Shown here one piece after another: positions 21,874 through 32,105 of a DNA stretch of 64,000 bases. Within the stretch, counting starts at the first letter, position 1, and each line of letters opens with the position of its first letter. A model generated the notes under the pieces. It was not told the origin of the DNA and ran no database searches. It worked only from the letters and a program-made list of their open reading frames with translations. Origin of the DNA: Dactylonectria macrodidyma (lineage: Eukaryota; Ascomycota; Sordariomycetes; Hypocreales; Nectriaceae); NCBI GenBank assembly GCA_020744425.1, contig JAGMUV010000001.1:4650001-4714000 (forward strand), read 5' to 3'. The position numbers and the translations under genes are program-made.

Positions 21874-23172
21874 AGTTTTCAGCAAGGACGATTTCGATGA
21901 CAGCGTCTCCCCACGACGCAACATGACACCTCATGTTTTCCTGGACAGGAAACCACATTGGCGATATTAAGACGGCGGCTCAACGGTTATCTTCGGGCTC
22001 TTTACCCCCCATCCTACATATGACGATGGTCTTGCGAGGCGGTTCTTGAATGAACTTTTTCTTGTTTCTTTTTTTTTTTTTGTGTCCCTACCCATTTCAT
22101 TTACCTCCTCGCGGAGCTTATACCGACATTGCGAGTAATTCAAGAACCGATCTGCAATTTTGGAGAGAGAGAGTTTGGCTTTCCTCGCTACTGCCTCATC
22201 GGGCTGGGTCCCGCTCGGGCCCGTCATCGAGCCTCGCTCGCAGGGAGGGTGGATCTTCGCTCCCTCTGGTGATTTTCGAGGTGTCTTGATGGGATGGAGG
22301 TCTTTTCTCTGTAGGACTTCGATTCTTGTCGGCGACACTGGGCTACGAGTATATTTTGTGCGAACTCATCGTCCATTTGAAGGGGGTCCATGTCGTGCGA
22401 GCTGCTCCGTTCCCGTCTTCGCCATAATTCAAACCTCATTCGGGTCACGTGCTCTCCTTCTCGTGCATGCGCAAAGGCAAATACTCGTATTGCCGTACAG
22501 ATGCCCGTAACCCCACTTAAGTTTGTAATGAGGGAGCATGATAAGAAAAGGCCTTTAAAGCATTTGGTATCGCAAAGTGTCGCGTCAAATAACCTATCTC
22601 TAAATGTCTGTTGTTGCTTGCGGGGCCGCGTAAACCAGGCCAGGTACAACATTCAGCTAGCACATAGTCCACTACGTAGTAACTCAGCTACAATTGAGTA
22701 CATCACAGACAGATTGGTATCATTCGAACCCAGAGAGGTTCCTGGCAGCGTCACAAGCCATACCACACCTTGGTAGTAGAGCCTAGCGTCTGAACCATTA
22801 GTGACGGAAGAAGAACACGACGGACTAGTCAAGCAAGGGGATGGATCAAGGCAAATCGCAATCAGTTTCAGTGGGCTTTGGACAAATAAGCAAACATTTT
22901 CGTGTCTTGAAATTCCATGTCTATCCATTTGGGAGGTGAATGTGCCAATTCCTTGGGGTATCTTATCTCTGTCCATGTCTATACGATGAGACAACGACGC
23001 AAACAAAACTTTTATGACGCAACCCAAACAAATCCCAACCCAGAGCCCGCATTTTAGAGAGAAAGAAATTAAGTCATGAAGATCAACGGAACATACCGTC
23101 GTCAGTGATTAGCTCTCGGGACTGGCATGTGCGATCATCGGAAGACGTAAAGCGGTCTCGGATGAGGGACAC
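21874..23172. other. Intergenic region between convergent genes
   Basis: It holds the 3' flanks of rac1 (plus strand) and of the Nop6-like gene (minus strand). It has a T run near 22070-22081. No gene was seen. Confidence 0.5.
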
Positions 23173-24571
23173 TTAGTATCGGCTCGCCGGGACATGGGCG
23201 CGACGGCTGGGGTGGATGCTATCTTCCATGTGCTGCTGGGTGCTGCTGTTTCCCTTCTTCTCGTTCGCCTTCCCGTTCGCCTTGTTTTCGTCCTTAGCGT
23301 TCTTCTCTCGTTCGATACGCTTGGTGCGGTTCTCCTCGAGCTTGCGGTTCTTCTCGTTGATCTTGTCCTTGCGATGTTGGGTCTTGCCTCCACCGCCGGC
23401 ACTGTAACGCACCAGAAAGCCACAGTCAGTCAAAGTTGTCCACGTGTTGATGGCATTGCAGAGTTCGCTTGGGTGTAAGGGGGGCTGCGGAGGTGATGTG
23501 CATACATCCAGGTTGAAAGTGACATATCATGCCAGCCAGCCAGGTAGCCGGAGGGGGTAGGACAATACTATACAAGCAAGAGACATATAGGACTATCTGG
23601 GCGGGGAGGGGGGTGGGGAGAGCCATTTGGGTCAGAAGCAATAAGGAAAGAGGAGAAACTCACGTTAACTCGACGTTGATCCGGCGAGCAGAAGAGACTC
23701 CATCTTCGAACATAGAGTGGTGAAACTTGTCCAGGCAGGTTCGCATGTGCCAAACCTTGGCGAACTCGACGAATGCAAAGCCACGACAGGGCTTGGAGTC
23801 ATTGGGATCGCTCATGCAGCGGACGGAGACCGGTGAGAGGGAGGCGAAATGGGCTTCAATCGTTTTCGCAGTAGCGGTGAAAGGGAGGTTACCGACGAAG
23901 ACGATGTGGCGGTCCGCCTTTTCGGACTTGTTGGCATCGTTGGCAGCATCGGCGTCGGCGTCGGCGTCGGCATCGGCGGTGGTTTCATTGGATTCCTCCA
24001 CCCCGTTGGTCGCCTTCTTCTTGTCTTTCTTGTCTTTCTTGTCTTTCTTGTCTTTCTTGTCCTTCTTGGCCTTTTGCTTGACTTGGGAGGGGTCCTTGAC
24101 GTCGGAGACGGGGGTGGCGTCAGGGTCAGGGTCAGCACCAGCGTCGTGTTGCTTCTGTTGATCCTTGGCCTTCTTTTCCTTTTTCTCGTTCTTGTCCTTT
24201 TTGTCCTTCTTGTCTCGCTTCTTGTCCTTCTTCGCAGCCTTGTCTTGGTTGGCGGCGCCAGCATCAGCGGCCGTAGGCTTGGGATCTGCATCAGCCATTG
24301 GCGAATCCTCTTCCACCGCGTTGGTAATGGCGGGGTCTAGGTTGGTCTCATCGTCGTCTTCTTGGGCGGGGAGGTCTTGGAGATCCTTGCGCTTGTTCTT
24401 GCGCTCCTTGCGGCTCTCCTTCTCCTTGCTGTACTTGGCGGACTTCTTGGACTTCTTGACCTTGGCGTCATCATCGCTGCGCTTGCGCTTCTTAGGGGGC
24501 GCCTCGGCGTCGACAGCTTCGACGTGCTTGTCTTCGGCCTCGACGGCGTCCCGGGCACGTTTGCTCTTCAT
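23173..24571 (-). CDS. Nop6-like nucleolar RNA-binding protein
   Basis: There are two minus-strand exons, 24571-23664 and 23401-23173, giving 378 residues. The intron (gtgagt...ttacag) is about 262 bp, longer than most here. I start at MKSKRARDAV because the upstream in-frame extension looks like leader. Residues 1-215 are highly charged, with Lys-rich nuclear-localisation-like clusters and a run of KDK repeats near residue 180. A single RRM covers about residues 219-303, with RNP2 VFVGNLPF and RNP1 RGFAFVEF. The second exon encodes a basic coiled tail (KINEKNRKLEENRTKRIERE). Yeast Nop6 is a 90S pre-ribosome component with the same plan of charged N-terminus plus one RRM. The same-strand neighbour Cms1, 11 kb away, is also a ribosome-biogenesis factor. 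Confidence 0.8.
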
Positions 24572-27500
24572 TTTTTTTGGCGTATATGGGATGTCTGGGT
24601 GGTTGGACGGCTGACCAAACAGATTGCAGGTTACGGAAGGGTGAAAAAAATGCAATGCAGGGAGATGTTCCTGAACCAGCCAGAGAGAGGTCAGCAAGAG
24701 ATCGGGAGCCAACAGACAGAACTAGTGGAAGATGGACAAATGTGACCAGTGGCCCGAGTCCGAAGCCCCAATGCCAACAAGCAAGGTGTTGGTAGAGAGA
24801 TTCGCGCGGGGACAGTCAAGCTTCGAGGCTGCTGGTTGGTAGGATTGGGGGAGAATGGGCGTACTCTACCGGCAGGAGCCGCAGGAGGGTGTATGATGGC
24901 GTTAGATGGCGTAGTGTAGATGACACTGTAACTGACTGTGTGGTTTGCTTGGGAGTCGTCTGATATGCAAGCGTCGCGGTGAGGTTGCAGAGAGTCGAAG
25001 GCGGGATGCGAAAGGCGCGGGATTCAACTGCAGGACTAGCGGTCGAGATCTTGGCGACTCCAGTTGGGCAGGTCTTCCGTACAGTGCACAGTACCTACCT
25101 ACCTTAGGTACTTTTCTTCCCGTCGGTGAGAGCAAAATCTGAGGTGTGATTCGCGGGGGGGTGTGATGCGCCTTGCTCTGGCTTGTGTTCTGTCCTGGAT
25201 TCTGGCTCGCGACTTGCGGATTTCGATTTGCGGCTCGCCCAGTAAACGCGACTCGAGTTTTTTTTTTTTTTTTTTCGCCTGGAAAGTATCCGAGCGCCCA
25301 CTGTACCTACCAAAAGCAGGTTAGTACCACCACAGTTGCACCTCTAGTCAGTGCTTTCCTTTCTTTTTCCTTTTCCTTTTCCTTTCTTTTCTGCCATGAC
25401 CCCACCTTTTCCGTTGGCCCCATCTTTTTTCTTGCGCCGCCGTCTGACGCAGCTCCCAGCTATCCCGCGTGGAGCGGAGCAAGTGCAGGCGCCAGGCTAG
25501 GTCCCCCAGCCCATTTGACCCTAGCAGATACGTCCCCCAGGCTGCCGCACGCTGGGCCCCAGCGCCCTGGTCCCTAGGATTTGGGTGGTGGTCCCTGGGA
25601 TTTGGTTTGGTCTGGTCGATAATGGGCGGGTCGGACCCCGGGCTGAACTTGCGACAGGCATCGTTCAACGGGCAACGGGCAGCGGGCAGCGGACCGGCTG
25701 CGAGTGATTCTGCAGGGCCCGGCTCTGACGCCAGGTTGCATCCTCTGCTCCGTACTCCGTTTGTCTCCTCCGTGCATCTCCATTGCTACGCTGCCCGGGT
25801 TTGCCTGGGTTTTATCTGGGTTGGTATGTCGCAGTATATCGGACTAGACTCTGATCTTGGGGGGCATCATGCAGCACGCGGCACCCAGCAGGCATCACGC
25901 AGCACGGAGTGCAGCTACGGCGCATTCAGATTGATCCAATAACCCCAAGCGTGACCCAATTGCGTCGCAATAATGATGCATCAGACACCAAGAGATGATG
26001 TTCCCAGACATGCAGTAGGTAGGAAAAGAGGCTGCGGTCCTGTGGGAAACACGGATGGACGCAGTGGAGACCGCATCCAGCTGAAAGGAAAAACGCCGCT
26101 TTACGCAGTACTTCGTACCATGTGTGACCCTTCTTGGTCCCCCGGTCGTCCAACTCAGAGAGGAAGCCAATGCGTGCGTCGTCCAGACTGGAGTGCGTCT
26201 CAAGTGCGTCCAGTGTAGGTGCGTAGTAGGCACTATTCGTACGAAGTACATGCGCAGTCCGTAAGTGCAGCCTGTCCCAACTCCCAAGTCCACCCCGTAT
26301 AGGCACTCAGCCAATCCGCCGGGAGCTGGCAAGCCGCATCTGTAAGGGTTGCCTTATTTAGTAGGCTAGCTAGCTACATGACGGCAGAGCCGGGCATGGC
26401 GAGAAATTGGAAAGGCCCGTGGCTTGCTGATCATTGATGTGATGTGACTGTCCACTCACTGACCGATGTCTCTGGTCAACCAACAACTTACAAGATCGAG
26501 GGTTTAGCGGCAGAGCCCGCCCTCCGGGGACTCGGATAGCGCACGGATAGGGTCACGGACAGAGCGCCGGATAGGACGCGGGAGGGCGACGCAAGGAAGG
26601 TACCGTGCCATCCATCCCGTGCTTGAAGGCTTGACTGGTTCCAACCTGCCGTATCTTTTTTTGTCTTTTTAGCACCTTTGGCAACCTCTCATTCGTCATC
26701 TCTCGCTCGATCCCAATTCTCAGATGCGTTCCTCATACCGATATCTGACAGAAAGACAGCCGCATCCATCCGCATCGCGAAGCCTGGAATCCTCCAGCCA
26801 CTACGGCGCACCTCAAGTCTCAGTGCATCACCACCAACGCAAGAGTGCAGCGCAGTAACGCAGCAGCGCTGCAGCGCATGTCGCATGTCGTCGTTTGCAA
26901 TTCGTCCGTTCGGCCAAAGAAAAGAAAAACCACGGCACGCAGTCTCGTGCGCTCCTTGCGCCCCCCCTCCCATCCCCCTCCCCTCAACGACGCCCGCAGC
27001 GGACAACTGGGCCGTCCCAAGGGTCATGGACTCATGACCCTTGGCCCTTGGGCTACGGACCATGGGCAGGACCAAGACCTACAAAACGAGAAAAAGAAAG
27101 GAAAAGCGACCCAGCCCGAAGCCAGCCAGCGGGTCAGCCCTCGAGGCAAGCGTGGCAAAGACATGACAGACGACAGACAACCTGACAAATTAGCAATGGC
27201 CAGAAAAGGATCTAGGTTGCGAAAAGTGCGGTGTCCGTGGTCCGTTCTGCTTTCTGCTTACTGCTTACTTGCTTCCAACTCCTTGCCTGCGCTTCATGCC
27301 TCCATGCATTGCGCTTGAACCTCTGAACCTCTGATGAGGCTTCGTTTCGTGCAGCTGGCGGCCTCGTCGTTTTCCACGTCCTGCTCCCATCTTGGTTTCC
27401 TGGGCACACACCCATTGGTCTTTTATTGGTCTTTTACAGACCCTTGTTGGCCCTTGTTGACCTTGGGGAATGTTTCTCTCCGTTAGGCCCGTTTGCGCGT

Positions 27501-29233
27501 GTCCGAGTGTCCGTGTGTCTCAATCCTGAGTCCCTTGTCGTCATTTCTTCCTCTCTCTCTCTCCCTCACTCTCGCCCTCCCGCTCCAGCTCATCTCTCAC
27601 TCTCACCCGCTTCATTCCCGTTCCATTCCAATGCCATCATCGCCCACCCCTCCTAACAAGCGCGCATATACCGTACAGGTACGGTAGTACATGCTAAAAA
27701 CGTCGAGTACTCGGTGCGCCGTACCCTCTTTACCTCCACATCGTCATCCACACACGGCACCAAGTGACACCTCTCCACGCGGCTGTCAGTTGCGGCGCAA
27801 GGAAGGAAAGCGCCCCCCATGCCCTGGGTCCCTTGTCCCTGCCCCATGCGCAATGCCCCCCCCCCCAAGACTCCAACACTCCATAGTTGCCTCTTGAGCG
27901 CGGTTTGGCCTTTCTGATTCACATCAATTCTACTACGCAGTAGTCCATCTTAGGCCAATGCATGTCTCGCCTTGCTGTCTCGCCTTGCTGTCTCGACCAT
28001 GCCGTCCCCATTCCCCGGCTCCCTACCTACTCATACTTCGTACCCTTTCTACTCCTACTCCCTCTGCCTAATTGATGTACTTCTCCTCCTGGCGGCAGCG
28101 TCCTGCAACGCATCCTATCCCCCAGCATCCATGATCCATGATGCATTCTCAAATTGAACCTTCCTTGGCCCCCGGCTGGGTTATCGCGTTACCCACCGCT
28201 CTCACGCTCCCCCTCTACCGAACGCCGTCCCTTGTTTTTCGCCGCTTCCTTGCCGCTCTCACGCCCCGGTCGCCGTATCCCGTCTTGTTTCTACCTCTTC
28301 TGCTCGCTCTTCTACTCGCCGTACCAAGTCGTTCTGATCTCCGCCGCCTCCGCTTCCCGGCATGATTCCACCCCCCAGTACCCTACCCGGGTCTCCAACT
28401 AGAAACAGTTGGACCCCCCCCTCCCTCCAAATCTCCCACAGCCATGTCTCTGAAAACTAGGTATCCCACAACCAGGATCTGTGACATGCAACCTCTCGCG
28501 TCTGTCTGCATCTTTGTCTTTTTTTTTTTTGCCTCCAACTGACCGCCGGTCCGCCCCCCAGGCTCAGACTCAGCAGCCCAGTTTCCAGCCAGCCAGGTTG
28601 CCAGCCCGTCCTTAGCCCAGCCTACGCAGCTGAATGGATGGAGGTACCGCAGGAGGGTTGTCTGCCGTCGGTACCAAACGGTACCAAGTAGCTCCTGAGA
28701 TGAGAGAGGCCCGCTGCCAACCAATAGTCCCGCTCCAACCCGAATCTGTACTCAAGCTCCTGCATCTCTGCTGCATCTCCGATTCTTATATACTTGACAA
28801 TACCAGGGGTCGCGACTTTGCTTTGTTCAGCCTCTTACTCCTTGTGACCTCGTCCCTCCCTCTTCCTACTCAGCTCTTGTTCCTTATATCTATCGCCCTC
28901 ACCCACTTTCTCTTTGCTCATTCTCTCTCATCTTCAACACAACATCTTCTCACTCGTCCTCCTACATATGGTCTGTAATCCCAGCTTTTCTGTGCTCTAG
29001 TCTTGCACCCCATCTCTTCCAAACACAGCCACCGCAACCACAGCTAAACACGGTCACTGCTGAACACAATCACTGTCACACGCAATCACTGCCCATCCAT
29101 TGAGTCCGTTGCAAGTCTTCGCCTCTCTCAAACTTGACCTTTCCCACTGCCCCTCGACCTGTTGAGAGTGATTCTCTCTCTGATTCTCTCTCTGATTCTC
29201 TCTCCCCTTGAACCGCCACCACTACTATTCACC
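24572..29233. other. 4.6-kb gene-free region between divergent genes
   Basis: No convincing frame was found. It contains an 18-nt T run (25258-25275), several pyrimidine-rich stretches (27540-27640, 28010-28370) and a C run near 27857. The right end is a CA/CT-rich leader of the 710-residue protein gene with a three-unit repeat at 29170-29205. An unrecognised non-coding RNA or a very long 5' leader is possible. Confidence 0.45.
29170..29205 (+). repeat. 12-nt tandem repeat in the 5' leader, three units
   Basis: The unit gattctctctct is repeated at 29170, 29182 and 29194, with the last base of the last unit changed. It lies 29-64 bp before the start codon at 29234, in frame with it but preceded only by a TTG. 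Confidence 0.85.
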
Positions 29234-31366
29234 ATGCAATTGACTTGGGACCTAGAGATGGACCATGTCCGGTCCTGGGTCCTAGGTGGTGAATACGGGC
29301 ACGATGCCAGGTTCCATCGCCCCTATGCCTGGAGTTCCACTGTCGTCACTGGGCTCTCTGAGGCGGCCACTGCACCCCAGCCAGATAATGCGACTGCTCG
29401 CCCCCTTACGGACGTCGATACTACGTTGGTGTCCGATCCCAGCACACCTGACTCGTCTCTCTCGCCTCCTTCATCAACACCGCCGGCCATGGAAGAGCTG
29501 CGTGGCGTTCCCAACGACGTCGAAGACGCCCTGATCCCCAAAGACCAAGACGTTCGCCGCGTCTTCAATGACGGCCGCCAAACATGGCAGCACTTCCTCA
29601 AGCAGGCATCATCCCTGCCCCGAGGCGTCTTCCCTTCTGGCCTCGAGGCAAGTATCGTTTTCAAAGACATGCCACCGCTGCCCAATTCCATCCCCAAAAA
29701 TGGCGTTCTAGCCGGCGCCCCAAGATGGTCCGTCCCGGACCCCGGGGAGCCGCTCCCGGGTAACGACTTTGATCTCTCCCGTGTCACCGGTACCACAAAG
29801 TATTTCCGCCTTTCTTACCCCGAAGCCGTTGAGTGTTGCATCACTTCGGATCCGAACGCCACCTACTATGGAGGCGCACCGCCTTCCAGCTCCAGCGATG
29901 AGGCGTCCAATGCTCCGCAGGGCCTCGCTATCTTGGCCATGTGCTGGTCTTATATTTTCTCCACCCGGCTACTGCGCCTCCAGGGCCGGACGGTCCACTA
30001 CACCGACTCCTGCCTCCGCCCATTCCCGAAGGATGCGGTTGGCGAATTAGACGACAATGAGGTCCTTATCCAACTGCCCAGCGAGGCTTCTGTGCCTCTT
30101 ACCCAGTGGCTCTGCGCTCTCTTAGCACCAAAGCCAGGCTGGTCTGCCGACGACAAGGGCGGCCCGTTCTCTCCCTGGGCCGCCTGCTGCACCGGTGACC
30201 TCAAGTTCATCGTTGCCACCCAGGGACAAGTATCCCTTGATATCAATGCTAAGCCTCCCACTGTGGATGAGGCCACGGATCTCATCTTCGAGCTCTGTAA
30301 CTTGTTTGGCATTGACCACGAGCCATTGCAATACAATGCCCCATCCCCGTTATCTCCCGTCAAGGCTGCCTTCTTGGCAACGCTCGCCATCCCGTTCTAT
30401 CGCATGGCGAAGCTGCAGCCGCTTTTCCCCAAGCCCTCTTTAGATCCCACCAAGAATGGCACGTCAAACATCAAGATGAGCGCATTGCGCTCCTATACCA
30501 ATGACCTCCAATATTACATGACGCTGAGCATGCATCAATGGTCCTTAGGCCCTGTCCTCTGGAGTGTCTTCTGGCAGCCTGATGTCGACTGCAACCTCGT
30601 CAGCCCCTGGCTCGCTGCGACTAAGAGCGTCCTCGGGCCCGCCATGGACAACTGCGATTATGAGACTCTGGTCAAGACATTTGCCATGCGCCGACCTCGT
30701 GTCGCCCTCTGGTGGCACGGCCTCTTCCTCCTCGGCAACTCCAAGGTTCTGGACATGATGCGCGCCTACTTCGATACCCTCGACGAGGGATGTTCCTACG
30801 ACACCCTCGCTCGTCCCGACATTGTCTCGGCCGCCTGGACCGGAGCTGCGCAGTCTTACCAGGATAACCTGATCCCTCGCGCCTACTACGAGCTCGATTC
30901 ATCTGTTCCGCGCGCCGACCTCCTCCAGCATCGCCACACCCTCACTCTCCGCGATCCCTGGCCTCTGTTTTATGGCTGGCGCCCCTTTGGCTCCGTCCCC
31001 AAACAGAGCATCGAGCCGGATCTATACCCTTGGCTAGAGCGCGGACACCGACGCGTGTATCAGCAGTGGACGTGGTGGGCTAAAGACGATGCCACCGTTC
31101 GGCCATTGGTTTCGCATGGCTACCGGATTGAAACGGCGCGCTACAACAACAAAGTCCCTGACTACCTCGCCATGCTCCCGGCTCCGGATTCTTTCGCACC
31201 TCTACCGCCCTCCACCGTGCTACCTCTCGCCCCCTCAAAGCGCGCCACCCTCCAGATGATAAACCACTCCCTGGGGAACATTGTTGGGGAGCGCAGTATC
31301 AGCACCGCCGTTATCCCAGAGCTCGGCGACGACCACCCGTGGCTCAAGGACTGGACTCCCGCTTAG
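29234..31366 (+). CDS. Large conserved fungal protein of unknown function (intact paralog of the 12-kb relic)
   Basis: A single exon of 710 residues. The ATG at 29234 has a good context (caccATG). The N-terminus (MQLTWDLEMDHVRSW) is followed by a Pro/Ser/Thr-rich stretch to about residue 100. The rest is a globular region rich in Trp, Tyr and Pro without predicted membrane segments. Blocks shared with the relic at 12.1-13.7 kb are HYTDSC near residue 253, LLAPKPGW near 295, FYRMAKLQ near 400 and DCNLVSPWL near 452. I recall this kind of protein as a multi-copy family in Pezizomycotina annotated only as hypothetical. No catalytic motif was identified. The lack of introns contrasts with most genes here. 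Confidence 0.75.
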   Translation: MQLTWDLEMDHVRSWVLGGEYGHDARFHRPYAWSSTVVTGLSEAATAPQPDNATARPLTDVDTTLVSDPSTPDSSLSPPSSTPPAMEELRGVPNDVEDALIPKDQDVRRVFNDGRQTWQHFLKQASSLPRGVFPSGLEASIVFKDMPPLPNSIPKNGVLAGAPRWSVPDPGEPLPGNDFDLSRVTGTTKYFRLSYPEAVECCITSDPNATYYGGAPPSSSSDEASNAPQGLAILAMCWSYIFSTRLLRLQGRTVHYTDSCLRPFPKDAVGELDDNEVLIQLPSEASVPLTQWLCALLAPKPGWSADDKGGPFSPWAACCTGDLKFIVATQGQVSLDINAKPPTVDEATDLIFELCNLFGIDHEPLQYNAPSPLSPVKAAFLATLAIPFYRMAKLQPLFPKPSLDPTKNGTSNIKMSALRSYTNDLQYYMTLSMHQWSLGPVLWSVFWQPDVDCNLVSPWLAATKSVLGPAMDNCDYETLVKTFAMRRPRVALWWHGLFLLGNSKVLDMMRAYFDTLDEGCSYDTLARPDIVSAAWTGAAQSYQDNLIPRAYYELDSSVPRADLLQHRHTLTLRDPWPLFYGWRPFGSVPKQSIEPDLYPWLERGHRRVYQQWTWWAKDDATVRPLVSHGYRIETARYNNKVPDYLAMLPAPDSFAPLPPSTVLPLAPSKRATLQMINHSLGNIVGERSISTAVIPELGDDHPWLKDWTPA

Positions 31367-32105
31367 TTCGGGCTAAACCATCCTGGGCTATTTCTCCCCT
31401 CTCACACATTTTTTAATTTCTCCTTTGTTATTCCCTTTTCTTAAACCTTAACGACTTTATGACAGGATTGACCGGCGATGGGTTAGGGGCAACTACAGTA
31501 CAAATGAATAGGTGAATGGAGTATTGGATAGGAATTGTTTCACTACATCGAAGTGAAGGAGCTGTGACTCAAAAAGTAAGGGGTTTTTGCGATTCGATTA
31601 TGTATTTCTTATTCTTTCTCACCTTGACAAAACTAGGTGATGGGTTTGTGTCAGGATTTGGTGTTGGCATCTGGATGGAGACACGGGCGCAATGTTGTTT
31701 GCTCGACTGCTTGGGATTTATCGGTTGCGTCGGGTTTTCGGATCACCTTGCTGGCTTAATATGGGTTTTTTTATCATGCTCAGATATTAATACAAGAGCT
31801 GTTAGTGTTGGTCACTTGTAGGTAGTACCGCTAGTTGGATAGTCTGCATCAATTGGCAAAGCGTGGAAAAACAACACCGCGCGCCACAGCATCGACTTTC
31901 TCTGCCTTCTCCAAATGATGGATTTAGTGATGAGCACGATGGTCCGTCAAGAAGCCTCAATACTGCATCTTCTTTAATTATTCCCTAATGAATCCTCTAA
32001 TTCTACACAAGGATGTCAAACATCATCGTCATAATACCCCTCTCCTCGCAATATCCCGACAATAACCACTACTAAGATACTAAAACATAAAAACACTTTT
32101 GGCTC
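31367..32105. other. Intergenic region between convergent genes
   Basis: It holds the AT-rich 3' flanks of two converging genes. An open frame at 31516-31821 has no recognisable content. Confidence 0.5.
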
